This document shows positions 1 to 7,613 of a stretch of DNA of 18,459 bases, one piece after another; the stretch's first letter is position 1, and each line of letters opens with the position of its first letter. A program made the translations under genes and the position numbers. Source of the stretch: Galactobacter sp. (GTDB lineage Bacteria > Actinomycetota > Actinomycetes > Actinomycetales > Micrococcaceae). The notes below the pieces were generated by a model, which was given only the letters and a program-made list of their open reading frames with translations, was not told the DNA's origin and made no database searches. The stretch covers positions 1-18,459 of the forward strand of contig JALAHE010000264.1 of NCBI GenBank assembly GCA_022712075.1. Reading direction: 5' to 3'.

Positions 1-71
1 GGGCACGACGACGCGTGGCCCGGTTTTCGGGCTGGCGCCGGCCGGAGCGGCACAGCGACGAGGGGACGGGC

Positions 72-920
72 ATGGACGGGGCACAGCTTGCGGACTTCCT
101 GCGCAGCAGGCGGGAGGCGATCCAGCCGGAGGACGTGGGCCTGCCGCGGGGCGCGAGGCGCCGGACGTCCGGCCTGCGCCGCGAGGAGGTCGCAGCGCTG
201 AGCGGGATGTCGCCCGACTACTACGCCAGGATCGAGCGCGGTGACGGCCAGCGAGCCTCGGAGCAGATGCTCGGGGCCCTGGCTAGGACCCTTCGCCTGA
301 CGCTCGACGAGCGCGATCACCTCTTCACGCTGGCCGGCTACGCGACGCCCGAACGCACGGTGCGCATGGACCACGTGAGCCCCGGCCTGCAGCGCGTCAT
401 GGACCGGCTGCGCGACACCCCGGCGGAGGTCATCAACTCGCTTGGGGTGACGCTGCTCCAGACCCCGCCGGCCGCCGCACTCCTGGGGGAGAGGACGGCG
501 CTCACGGGGGAGCGGGCGAGCCTCATCTTCCGCTGGTTCACCGAGCCGGAGTCGCGCGGCTTCCACCCGCAGGAGCGCCACGAGGAGCACGGGCGCGTAT
601 ACACGGCGCAGTTGCGGGAGCGTTCAACGCGGCTCGGCCGCGCGTCGGCGCCCGCGCGGCTCGCGGCGCGGCTGCGCGATCTCAGCCCCGAGTTCGCAGC
701 CTTCTGGCACGAGCATCAGGTGGGCCTGCGCTTCACGCAGGAGAAGGTGTTCCTGCACCCGGAGGTGGGCGCCTTGAGCCTGAACTGCCAGCTGCTCCTC
801 GACCCGGACCAAGAGCAGACGCTCATCGTCTACACGGCGAACCCCGGCACGCCGGACGCCGAGAAGCTCGCGCTCATCAGCGTGCTCGGGCCGCGCACCG
901 ATCTGCAGGCCGTCGCCTGA
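72..920 (+). CDS. XRE-family regulator with MmyB-like ligand-binding domain
   Basis: A 282-residue DNA-binding regulator. Residues about 1-65 form a helix-turn-helix domain of the HTH_31 type; the recognition segment around LRREEVAALSGMSPDYYARI is typical. Residues about 80-265 match the MmyB-like transcription-regulator ligand-binding domain in length and in motifs such as the SLGVTLLQTP stretch, the RWFTEPESR stretch and the near-terminal LIVYTANPGTP. I chose the ATG at 72, preceded by the purine-rich AGGGGACGGG, over an in-frame ATG at 15. The family's N-terminus usually begins with a short segment like MDGAQLADFLRSRR. In actinobacteria such proteins often sit next to, and control, an oxidoreductase or transporter. 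The upstream neighbour lies outside the window, so the target is unknown. The gene converges on putP. Family assignment is firm; ligand and regulon are unknown. Confidence 0.9.
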   Translation: MDGAQLADFLRSRREAIQPEDVGLPRGARRRTSGLRREEVAALSGMSPDYYARIERGDGQRASEQMLGALARTLRLTLDERDHLFTLAGYATPERTVRMDHVSPGLQRVMDRLRDTPAEVINSLGVTLLQTPPAAALLGERTALTGERASLIFRWFTEPESRGFHPQERHEEHGRVYTAQLRERSTRLGRASAPARLAARLRDLSPEFAAFWHEHQVGLRFTQEKVFLHPEVGALSLNCQLLLDPDQEQTLIVYTANPGTPDAEKLALISVLGPRTDLQAVA

Positions 921-1020
921 GGTGCCCTGCGCCCGGGCCCCGCTGGCGCGAAACCGGCCACGCGCCGTCGGGCACCCCGCGGGTCCACCCGGCGACGGGC
1001 GCCCACGCCCGCGCACACAA

Positions 1021-1057
1021 CAGCGCCGCCCCCGCCGTGAAGGCGGGGGCGGCGCTG
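1021..1057 (-). terminator. Strong hairpin terminator after putP
   Basis: A perfect 16-bp stem (CAGCGCCGCCCCCGCC at 1021-1036, its complement at 1042-1057) closes a 5-base loop. It begins 15 bases past the putP stop codon. On the minus strand it is followed by TTGTGTG, a modest T-rich tail, which fits a rho-independent terminator for putP. It lies between convergent genes and could also stop transcription from the XRE gene. Confidence 0.85.
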
Positions 1058-1071
1058 AGCGGTACCCGGGG

Positions 1072-2601
1072 TCAGACGCGCGCCGGCGTCTTCTTGGTCA
1101 TCGAGACGACGGTCTCGAACTCCTCGTCCACGTCGGGGTTGGTCTGCCGCGTGAGCAGCGAGACCACGACGGTCAGGACCAGGCACACGGCGAAGCCGGG
1201 GATGATCTCGTAGAGCGTGAAGCCCGGGTTCTTGGCCAGGCGCAGCGAGCCCCAGATGAAGGAGACCACGGCGCCGCCGACCATGCCGGTCAGCGCGCCC
1301 ATGGCGGTGACCTTGCGCCAGAACAGGCCGAGGATCAGCAACGGGCCAAACGCGGCGCCGAAGCCGGCCCACGCGAAGCCCACGAGCTGCAGGATCGACG
1401 AGCCGGGGTCCAGGGCGATGATCGCGGCGATGACGGCCACGAGCGCCACGCCGCCGCGGCCGAGCCACAGCGCCGTGGTGGGGGAGGCCTTGACCTTGCG
1501 CAGGCCGGCGAGGTCCTCCACGAGCGCCGAGGAGCACACGATGAGCTGCGAGGACATCGTGGACATGATCGCCGCGAGCACGGCCGCCAGGACCAGGCCG
1601 GCGACGAACGGGTGGAAGAGGATCTGGCTCAGCTGCAGGAAGACGGTCTCGGCGTCCGCGTCGGAGAGGCGGGTGCCCTGCTCCTGGAACCAGGCGACGC
1701 CGATGAGGCCCGTGACGATCGCGCCGAGCATGCACAGCGCCATCCAGCCGATGCCGATGCGGCGGGCCGTTGGCGCGTCCTGCGGGGAGCGCAGCGCGAT
1801 GAAGCGGGCCAGGATGTGCGGCTGGCCGAAGTAGCCGAGGCCCCAGCCCAGGCCGGAGACGATCGCGATGAACGTGGGGCCCGTGAGCCCGCCTCCCGTC
1901 CACGAGAGGTGGTGCAGGCCCTCGGCGAGGTCGGCCTGGTTGATCAGCTCGATCACGCGGCCGGGTCCACCCATGTGGATCGTGGCGACGATCGGCACGG
2001 CGATGAGCGCCGCGAACATCAGCAGGCCCTGGGCCACGTCCGTCAGGGAGACCCCCAAGAATCCCCCGAAGAGCGTGTAGCCCACCGTGATGACGCCGAT
2101 GACGAGCATGCCCGTCAGATACGGCCACGCAAACGAGGACTGGAAGAACTTGCCGGCCGAGACGAGCATGCTCGCCACGTAGAACGTGAAGAACACCAGG
2201 ATGATGACCGAGGAGACGATGCGCAGCAGGTGCGTCTTGTCGCGGAAGCGGTGGCCGAGGAAGCTCGGGACGGTGATCGAGTTGTTGGCGATCTCCGTGT
2301 AGGCGCGCAGGCGCGGAGCTACGAGGAACCAGTTCAGCCAGGCGCCGAGCGTCAGGCCGATCGCGATCCAGGCCTCCACGAGGCCCGTCAGGTACAGCGC
2401 GCCGGGCAGGCCCATGAGGAGCCAACCGGACATATCGGAGGCGCCGGCGGACAGGGCGGCGACGCCGGGCTTGAGATCGCGCCCGGCCAGCAGGAAGTCC
2501 TCGCCCGTCTTGGTCTTGCGCCAGGCGTAGAGCCCGATGCCGACCATAGCGGCGAGGTAGACGATGATGGCAGCCATTTGCCAGGTCTGTGCGGATGACA
2601 T
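1072..2601 (-). CDS. putP: Sodium/proline symporter PutP
   Basis: A 509-residue membrane protein of the sodium:solute symporter family (SSF, LeuT fold), close in length to E. coli PutP (502 residues). It imports L-proline driven by the sodium gradient. The N-terminus MSSAQTWQMAAIIVYLAAM starts the first helix. The segment SAGASDMSGWLLMGLPGA (residues about 51-68) carries Asp56, matching the conserved Asp55 important for sodium in E. coli PutP, and the Ser-Gly motif beside it. Many further hydrophobic helices follow, and the charged C-terminal tail ends TKKTPARV. The start ATG at 2601 lacks a clear Shine-Dalgarno sequence, but the N-terminus aligns well with the family. putA is close by with a LysR gene between, supporting proline as substrate over pantothenate or other SSF substrates. 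A CRP/GlxR-like site and candidate promoter lie upstream, and a hairpin terminator follows. Confidence 0.93.
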   Translation of the reverse strand: MSSAQTWQMAAIIVYLAAMVGIGLYAWRKTKTGEDFLLAGRDLKPGVAALSAGASDMSGWLLMGLPGALYLTGLVEAWIAIGLTLGAWLNWFLVAPRLRAYTEIANNSITVPSFLGHRFRDKTHLLRIVSSVIILVFFTFYVASMLVSAGKFFQSSFAWPYLTGMLVIGVITVGYTLFGGFLGVSLTDVAQGLLMFAALIAVPIVATIHMGGPGRVIELINQADLAEGLHHLSWTGGGLTGPTFIAIVSGLGWGLGYFGQPHILARFIALRSPQDAPTARRIGIGWMALCMLGAIVTGLIGVAWFQEQGTRLSDADAETVFLQLSQILFHPFVAGLVLAAVLAAIMSTMSSQLIVCSSALVEDLAGLRKVKASPTTALWLGRGGVALVAVIAAIIALDPGSSILQLVGFAWAGFGAAFGPLLILGLFWRKVTAMGALTGMVGGAVVSFIWGSLRLAKNPGFTLYEIIPGFAVCLVLTVVVSLLTRQTNPDVDEEFETVVSMTKKTPARV

Positions 2602-2631
2602 GCCCGGAAGCGTGCCGCACTCGGGGCCCCG

Positions 2632-2660
2632 TGGCTAGGGTTCGTCCGGCGTGTGGTCAA
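2632..2660 (-). promoter_or_regulatory. Candidate putP promoter
   Basis: Reading the minus strand, TTGACC (2660-2655) and TAGCCA (2637-2632) are separated by exactly 17 bases and lie about 30-60 bases upstream of the putP ATG at 2601. The -35 element is good and the -10 is weak (3 of 6). The spacing and the CRP-like site further upstream make it plausible, but this is a motif match only. Confidence 0.4.
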
Positions 2661-2685
2661 GTGCGTCGCGCCGCTGTAACCATTC

Positions 2686-2701
2686 TGTGACCTGGCTCAC
2701 G
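2686..2701 (-). promoter_or_regulatory. CRP/GlxR-like operator upstream of putP
   Basis: The sequence TGTGACCTGGCTCACG fits the CRP-family consensus TGTGA-N6-TCACA at 9 of 10 specified bases. Its centre is about 68 bases upstream of the start expected from the candidate promoter at 2632-2660, a spacing compatible with class I CRP activation. CRP control of proline transport is known in enterobacteria, and GlxR is the CRP homologue of corynebacteria. The link here is inferred from the motif alone. Confidence 0.5.
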
Positions 2702-2806
2702 GGGCCTGGTCTCCTTGATGCACGACGGCGTGGGGTTGCCCCGGTGCCCGGGCGCGGCCGGGTGCCGGGGCGGGTTTCGGACCGGCGTGCGCCGGCTTGG
2801 GTGGGC

Positions 2807-3742
2807 TCAGGCCGGCGGGGCCGCCTGGGTCGACTGGGCCGCTTGGAGGGCGGCCGCTTCGGCCTCCAGGGCGCGGCGCAGCGCCACGGCGGCCGGGTGC
2901 TGGGCCGAGGAGGAACGCACGGCGATGAAGATCTCGCGGTGCGGGCCGCGTTCGAGGTCAACCCAGCGCACCCGCGGCGTGCGATAGCCGCCCAGGATGC
3001 CGGGCAGGATCGCGACGGCGAGGCCGGATTCGACGAGCTGCAGGTGCGCCTGGAGGTCGGCGGACTCGTAGCGAACGTCCGGCTCGAAGCCCGCCACGCG
3101 GCACTGCTGCAGGGCCCAGTGTCGGCTCGCGGCCGGCGCCGGCTCCAGGACCCACGGCACGCGGGCGGCGTCGGCGAGCGAGGAGATGCTGGCGAACGGG
3201 CCGGAAGCCTCCGGCGGGACGGCGAGGCGCAGGGGATCGAGCGCCAGCGGCGTGCGCTCCATGTCGGGGAAGTGCTCGGCGGCGTGGCCCGGATACTGCT
3301 CGGCCACGACCACGTCGAACTCGCGGGCCCAGGTCTGGCGCAGCGCCGCCTCGGGCTCGCGCTGCGTCATCTCCACGCGCAGGAGCGGATGTTCGGTGCG
3401 CAGGCGGCGCAGCGTGCCGGGGAGCAGGGCCAGCGCGGCGGTCTGGAACATGGACAGCCGCACCGTGCCGCTGACCTCGCGCTGGGAGGCGGCGAGGGCG
3501 GCCTCCGTGCGCTCCATGCCGTTGAGCAGCTCCTCGGCGTGGGCCACGAGGACCTGGGCAGCGGGGGTCAGGCGCACGCCGCGGCCGGAGGGCTGGAGGA
3601 GCTCGACGCCCGCCTCCTTCTCGAGGCGGGTGAGCTGCGCCGACACCGTGGAGGGGGCGTAGTTCAGGGCCTCGGCGACGGCCAGCACGGTGCCGCGCAG
3701 GGCCAGCTCGCGCAGCAGCCTCAGGCGGTGAAGATCGAGCAT
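2807..3742 (-). CDS. LysR-type regulator, probable regulator of proline catabolism
   Basis: A 311-residue LysR-type transcriptional regulator. Residues 1-60 are the winged helix-turn-helix (MLDLHRLRLLRELALRG, then LNYAPSTVSAQLTRLEKEAG), followed by the linker helix and a periplasmic-binding-like effector domain (residues about 90-290). The start chosen is the ATG at 3742, preceded by AAGGGG at a suitable distance. A 44-residue upstream extension of the open frame looks non-native and covers the promoter region. The gene is divergent from putA and lies just upstream of putP on the same strand, with 205 bases between. It is therefore the likely local regulator of both, responding to proline or a derivative. 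The intergenic dyad at 3760-3778 is its probable binding site. The effector is not identified by sequence, and the C-terminus is alanine-rich. Confidence 0.88.
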   Translation of the reverse strand: MLDLHRLRLLRELALRGTVLAVAEALNYAPSTVSAQLTRLEKEAGVELLQPSGRGVRLTPAAQVLVAHAEELLNGMERTEAALAASQREVSGTVRLSMFQTAALALLPGTLRRLRTEHPLLRVEMTQREPEAALRQTWAREFDVVVAEQYPGHAAEHFPDMERTPLALDPLRLAVPPEASGPFASISSLADAARVPWVLEPAPAASRHWALQQCRVAGFEPDVRYESADLQAHLQLVESGLAVAILPGILGGYRTPRVRWVDLERGPHREIFIAVRSSSAQHPAAVALRRALEAEAAALQAAQSTQAAPPA

Positions 3743-3759
3743 CGGGGCACCCCTTCGAA

Positions 3760-3810
3760 TGTTCGGGAAACACGAACAGTATCGTTCACATCTTATCGCT
3801 GTAACCGAAC
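3760..3810. promoter_or_regulatory. LysR-type binding region between lysR and putA
   Basis: A perfect dyad TGTTCG-N7-CGAACA occupies 3760-3778 and contains a T-N11-A LysR core (T3763 to A3775). A further inverted GTTC lies at 3784-3787, making GAAC-N6-GTTC with the right arm of the dyad, and another CGAAC lies at 3806-3810. Multiple half-sites in a divergent intergenic region fit LysR recognition and activation sites. A weak -10-like GATACT (3823-3828) for putA lies just downstream. The dyad ends 18 bases upstream of the lysR ATG, consistent with autoregulation. Confidence 0.6.
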
Positions 3811-3879
3811 GGCCACTCTTTCGATACTTGATGGTGCCGGGGAATGCCCGGCGCCCGTTCCGTCCCAGGAGCACCCCTC

Positions 3880-6800
3880 ATGAGCACCGCCTCCTCGCCG
3901 CGCACCAGCGGCGCCGCGCCGCAGGGCGCCCCCCTTTCCTCGCGACTCAGCCACACCCAGCTGCCCGCGGCCCCCGACGCCGGCGCCGCCCGGCCGTGGG
4001 ACCTCGCCGATCAGTCGGTGGCGCAGGTGCGCAGCTGGCTGAGCACCGCCTCGAGCATTCCCGCCGACGTCTCGGCTCAGCGCCTCGCCGGCGTGCTGAA
4101 GGACCCGGCCGGCCTCGACTTCACCGTCGGCTTCGTCGACCGCGTGGTCCGCCCCGAGGACCTGCGGGTTGCCGCCCACGAACTCAAGGCCCTGGCACCC
4201 AAGGTGCCGGCCTTCCTCCCCTGGTACCTCAAGGCCGCCGTCCGCATCGGCGGCGTCCTCGCGCCCGTGCTGCCCGGCGTCGTCGTGCCCATCGCCCGCC
4301 GCGCCCTGCGCTCCATGGTGGGCCACCTCATCATTGACGCGACCGACGCGCGCCTCGGCAAGTCCATCGCCAAGCTGCGCGGCGACGGCACCGACCTGAA
4401 CATCAACCTGCTCGGCGAGGCCATCCTGGGCGAGGACGAGGCAGACCGCCGCCTCGCCGGCACGCTCGCGCTGATCCAGCGCCCCGACGTCGACTACGTC
4501 TCCATCAAGGTCTCCGCGACCGTGGCGCCGCACAACCACTGGGCCTTCGACGAGGCCGTTGACCACATCGTCGAGAAGATGCGCCCGCTCTACCGCGCCG
4601 CGCGCGATTCCAGCCCGCGCACCTTCATCAACCTGGACATGGAGGAGTACAAGGACCTGGACCTGACGCTCGCCGTGTTCAAGCGACTGCTCTCCGAGGA
4701 CGAGTTCAGCGACGTCCGCGGCGGCATCGTGCTGCAGGCGTACCTGCCGGACGCGCTCGGCGCCATGATCGAGCTGCAGGAGTTTGCTGCGGCCCGCGTC
4801 GCCGCCGGCGGCGCGCCCATCAAGGTCCGCGTCGTCAAGGGCGCCAACTTGCCCATGGAGCAGGTCGAGGCCAAGATGCACGGCTGGGAGCAGACCGTGT
4901 GGGACACCAAGCAGGGCTCGGATGCGAGCTACAAGGCCGTCCTCGACTACGCGCTCTACCCGGAGCGCCTCGCCAACCTGCAGCTCGGCATCGCCGGCCA
5001 CAACCTGTTCGACGTGGCGCTGGCCCACCAGCTCATGCAGGCCCGCGGCATCACCTCCGGCACGGAGTTCGAGATGCTGCTCGGCATGGCCACGAGCCAG
5101 GCCGAGGCCGTCCGCCGAGACGTGGGTTCGCTCCTGCTCTACACGCCCGTGGTGCACCCATCCGAGTTCGACGTGGCCATCGCCTACCTGATCCGCCGCC
5201 TCGAGGAGGGCGCGAGCCAGGAGAACTTCATGTCGGCCGTCTTCGAGCTGGACGCCGTCCCCGCGCTCTTCGCCCGCGAGGAGGAGCGCTTCCGCGCCTC
5301 CCTCGGCGAGCTGCGCGAGCGCGCCAGCGTGGTCCCCGGCCCGCGCCGCCCGCAGGACCGCGCCACCGAGTCCCTTCCGGAGATCTCCGCCCATGGGACC
5401 TTCGAGAACACCCCGGACTCGGATCCGGACCTGCCAGGCAACCGCGCTTGGGGCCGCGAGATCGTCTCCGCGATGGCCTCCACCCGGCTGGGCGAGGACA
5501 CCATCGCCGCCGCCCACCTGGACACGGAGGAGCAGCTGGAGGCCGTCGTCGCCGCCTCGCTCGCCGCCGCCCCCGCCTGGCGCGCGCTCGGCGCCGAGGG
5601 CCGCGCCGCCGTGCTGCACCGCGCCGGGGAGCACCTCGAGGCCCGCCGCGCCGATCTGCTCGCCGTCATGGGCGCCGAGACCGGCAAGACCATTGATCAG
5701 GGCGATCCCGAGGTCTCCGAGGCCATCGACTTTGCCCACTACTACGCCCGCCTTGGCCTGGAGCTGGAGCAGGTCGACGGCGCCACGGCCGTCCCCGTGA
5801 ACCTCACCGTGGTCACCCCGCCGTGGAACTTCCCCGTGGCCATCCCGGCCGGCTCCACGCTCTCCGCGCTCGCCGCCGGCTCCACGGTGATCATCAAGCC
5901 GGCCGAGCTCTCCAAGCGCTCCGGCGCCGTCATGATCGAGTGCCTCTGGGCAGCCTTCGACGACTTCGGCGTGAGCCGCGACGTCCTGGCCTTGGTCCAC
6001 CTGGGCGAGCGCGAGCTGGGCACCCAGCTCGTCTCCCACCCGGCCGTGGGCCGCCTCATCCTGACGGGCGGCTACGAGACCGCGCAGCTCTTCCGCGGCT
6101 TCCGCCCGGACCTGCCGCTGCTCGCCGAGACCTCCGGCAAGAACGCCATCATCGTGACGGCCTCGGCCGACCTCGACCTCGCGGCCAAGGACGTGGTCCT
6201 CTCGGCCTTCGGCCACGCCGGCCAGAAGTGCTCCGCCGCCTCGCTCGTGATCCTCGTGGGCCGCGCGGCCACCTCCAAGCGCTTCCACCGCCAGCTGATC
6301 GACGCCGCCCGCTCGCTCAAGGTGGGCTGGCCCACCGATCCCCGCACGCAGATGGGTCCCGTGGTCGAGGTGCCGCAGGAGAAGCTGCAGCGCGGCCTGA
6401 CCCAGCTGGGCCAGGGGGAGTCCTGGGCCCTCAAGCCCGCCTCGCTTGATGACTCCGGTCGCCTCTACAGCCCCGGCGTGCGCGTGGGCGTGCAGCCCGG
6501 CAGCGAGTACCACCTGACCGAGTACTTCGGCCCAGTCCTCGGCGTCATGACGGCCGCGACCCTCGAGGAGGCGGTGCAGCACGTCAACGCCATCGATTAC
6601 GGCCTGACCTCCGGCATCCACTCGCTGGACGCCGAGGAGATCGCCTACTGGGCCGAGCACGTCGAGGCCGGCAACCTCTACATCAACCGCGGCATCACGG
6701 GCGCGATCGTCCAGCGCCAGCCCTTCGGCGGCTGGAAGCGCTCGGCCGTGGGTGCCGGCACCAAGGCCGGCGGCCCCAACTACCTGGTTGGCCTCTCCCA

Positions 6801-7521
6801 GTGGGAGGACGCGGCTCCCGCCGCGACTCAGGTCACCCAGCCCGACGACGCGGTGTCGCGCCTTGTGAAGGCGGCCACCGCCGTGCTCCCGGAGCCCGAG
6901 GCGGCCTGGCTGCGCGCGGCCAGTGGCGCCGACGTGGCGGCGGCGGCCCGTTTCGAGGGCTCGCGGGACGTCTCGAAGGTGGGCGTCGAGATCAACGCCC
7001 TGCGCTACCGCCCCGTCCCCGTGACGGTGCGCTCCGCCGGCGCCTCGGCGCAGGACGTGGCCCAGACGGTGCGCGTCGTGGCGGCGGGCCTGCGCGCCCA
7101 CGCCGCCACGGTGAAGGGTGCAGGCACCGCCGCGGCCCCCACGCTGAGCGTCTCCGTGCCGACGGCCTTCCCCGAGGCGGTCACCGCCGCGTTGCGCTCG
7201 GCCGGCGTGGCCGTCTACGCCGAGGACCTCGCGGGCTGGGAGCAGCGCGCGGCCCGCGCCGCCCAGGCCGGCCCGCGCGAGGTTGAGCGCCTGCGCATCG
7301 CGGGCCCCGACGCCCCCGAGACGGTGGCGGCGACCTTCGCCGCGACGCAGGGCCGCCCGGACGTGGCCGTGTACGCCGAGCCCGTGACGAGCGCCGGCCG
7401 CGTGGAGATGCTGCCGTTCGTGCGCGAGCAGGCCGTGTCCATGACCGCGCACCGATTCGGCACCGTCAACGACCTGGCGCAGCGCGCGCTCGGCGAGATC
7501 ACCCTTGGGGCCGGCGCCTGA
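3880..7521 (+). CDS. putA: Bifunctional proline dehydrogenase / P5C dehydrogenase PutA
   Basis: A 1213-residue bifunctional enzyme that oxidises L-proline to pyrroline-5-carboxylate (FAD-linked) and then to glutamate (NAD-linked), probably with substrate channelling. The PRODH barrel covers residues about 75-470, with the flavin-site segments KVRVVKGAN and LGIAGHNLFD and the closing YTPVVHPSEFD. The aldehyde dehydrogenase domain covers about 520-985: PPWNFP with Asn650, general base Glu750 in LLAETSGKNA, catalytic Cys784 in GQKCSA, and the PFGGWKRSAVGAG motif near its end. The last 220 residues form the degenerate ALDH-like C-terminal domain of long PutA proteins, ending in the typical EQAVSMTAHRFGT. 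The ATG at 3880 follows AGGAG at 8 bases; an in-frame ATG at 3844 has no such signal. No ribbon-helix-helix domain is present, so it is not a trifunctional self-regulating PutA; the LysR neighbour probably regulates. Confidence 0.96.
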   Translation: MSTASSPRTSGAAPQGAPLSSRLSHTQLPAAPDAGAARPWDLADQSVAQVRSWLSTASSIPADVSAQRLAGVLKDPAGLDFTVGFVDRVVRPEDLRVAAHELKALAPKVPAFLPWYLKAAVRIGGVLAPVLPGVVVPIARRALRSMVGHLIIDATDARLGKSIAKLRGDGTDLNINLLGEAILGEDEADRRLAGTLALIQRPDVDYVSIKVSATVAPHNHWAFDEAVDHIVEKMRPLYRAARDSSPRTFINLDMEEYKDLDLTLAVFKRLLSEDEFSDVRGGIVLQAYLPDALGAMIELQEFAAARVAAGGAPIKVRVVKGANLPMEQVEAKMHGWEQTVWDTKQGSDASYKAVLDYALYPERLANLQLGIAGHNLFDVALAHQLMQARGITSGTEFEMLLGMATSQAEAVRRDVGSLLLYTPVVHPSEFDVAIAYLIRRLEEGASQENFMSAVFELDAVPALFAREEERFRASLGELRERASVVPGPRRPQDRATESLPEISAHGTFENTPDSDPDLPGNRAWGREIVSAMASTRLGEDTIAAAHLDTEEQLEAVVAASLAAAPAWRALGAEGRAAVLHRAGEHLEARRADLLAVMGAETGKTIDQGDPEVSEAIDFAHYYARLGLELEQVDGATAVPVNLTVVTPPWNFPVAIPAGSTLSALAAGSTVIIKPAELSKRSGAVMIECLWAAFDDFGVSRDVLALVHLGERELGTQLVSHPAVGRLILTGGYETAQLFRGFRPDLPLLAETSGKNAIIVTASADLDLAAKDVVLSAFGHAGQKCSAASLVILVGRAATSKRFHRQLIDAARSLKVGWPTDPRTQMGPVVEVPQEKLQRGLTQLGQGESWALKPASLDDSGRLYSPGVRVGVQPGSEYHLTEYFGPVLGVMTAATLEEAVQHVNAIDYGLTSGIHSLDAEEIAYWAEHVEAGNLYINRGITGAIVQRQPFGGWKRSAVGAGTKAGGPNYLVGLSQWEDAAPAATQVTQPDDAVSRLVKAATAVLPEPEAAWLRAASGADVAAAARFEGSRDVSKVGVEINALRYRPVPVTVRSAGASAQDVAQTVRVVAAGLRAHAATVKGAGTAAAPTLSVSVPTAFPEAVTAALRSAGVAVYAEDLAGWEQRAARAAQAGPREVERLRIAGPDAPETVAATFAATQGRPDVAVYAEPVTSAGRVEMLPFVREQAVSMTAHRFGTVNDLAQRALGEITLGAGA

Positions 7522-7544
7522 GCTAGGCCCGGATCCAGCCGCTG

Positions 7545-7608
7545 AAACGGCCCGATCGCTTCAGAACTGCCGCGAGGTTCGCGCAGTTGTGAAGCGATCG
7601 GGCCGTTT
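7545..7608. terminator. Long hairpin, bidirectional terminator between putA and MFS gene
   Basis: Two 26-base arms (7545-7570 and 7583-7608) are complementary with a single mismatch around a 12-base loop. Each arm contains CGATCG. The hairpin fills the gap between the convergent stops of putA (7521) and the MFS gene (7614). It is near-symmetrical, with short T runs on each exit side (TTT on the plus strand, GTTTC on the minus). The position supports a shared terminator, although the stem is unusually long. Confidence 0.8.
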
Positions 7609-7613
7609 GGCGT

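Noticed and set aside
921..976. GGTGCCC/GGGCACC inverted repeat after the XRE gene as its terminator
   Set aside because: The arms are only 7 bases and 42 bases apart; not convincing beside the strong hairpin at 1021-1057.
830..2620. Long open frames overlapping putP on both strands
   Set aside because: They are Arg/Pro/His-rich shadows with no recognisable motifs, while the PutP frame has full family features.
3793..7452. A 1219-codon open frame antisense to putA
   Set aside because: putA is unmistakable with all catalytic residues; the opposite frame gives His/Gly/Arg/Ala-rich sequence with no domain, as expected from GC-rich codon bias.
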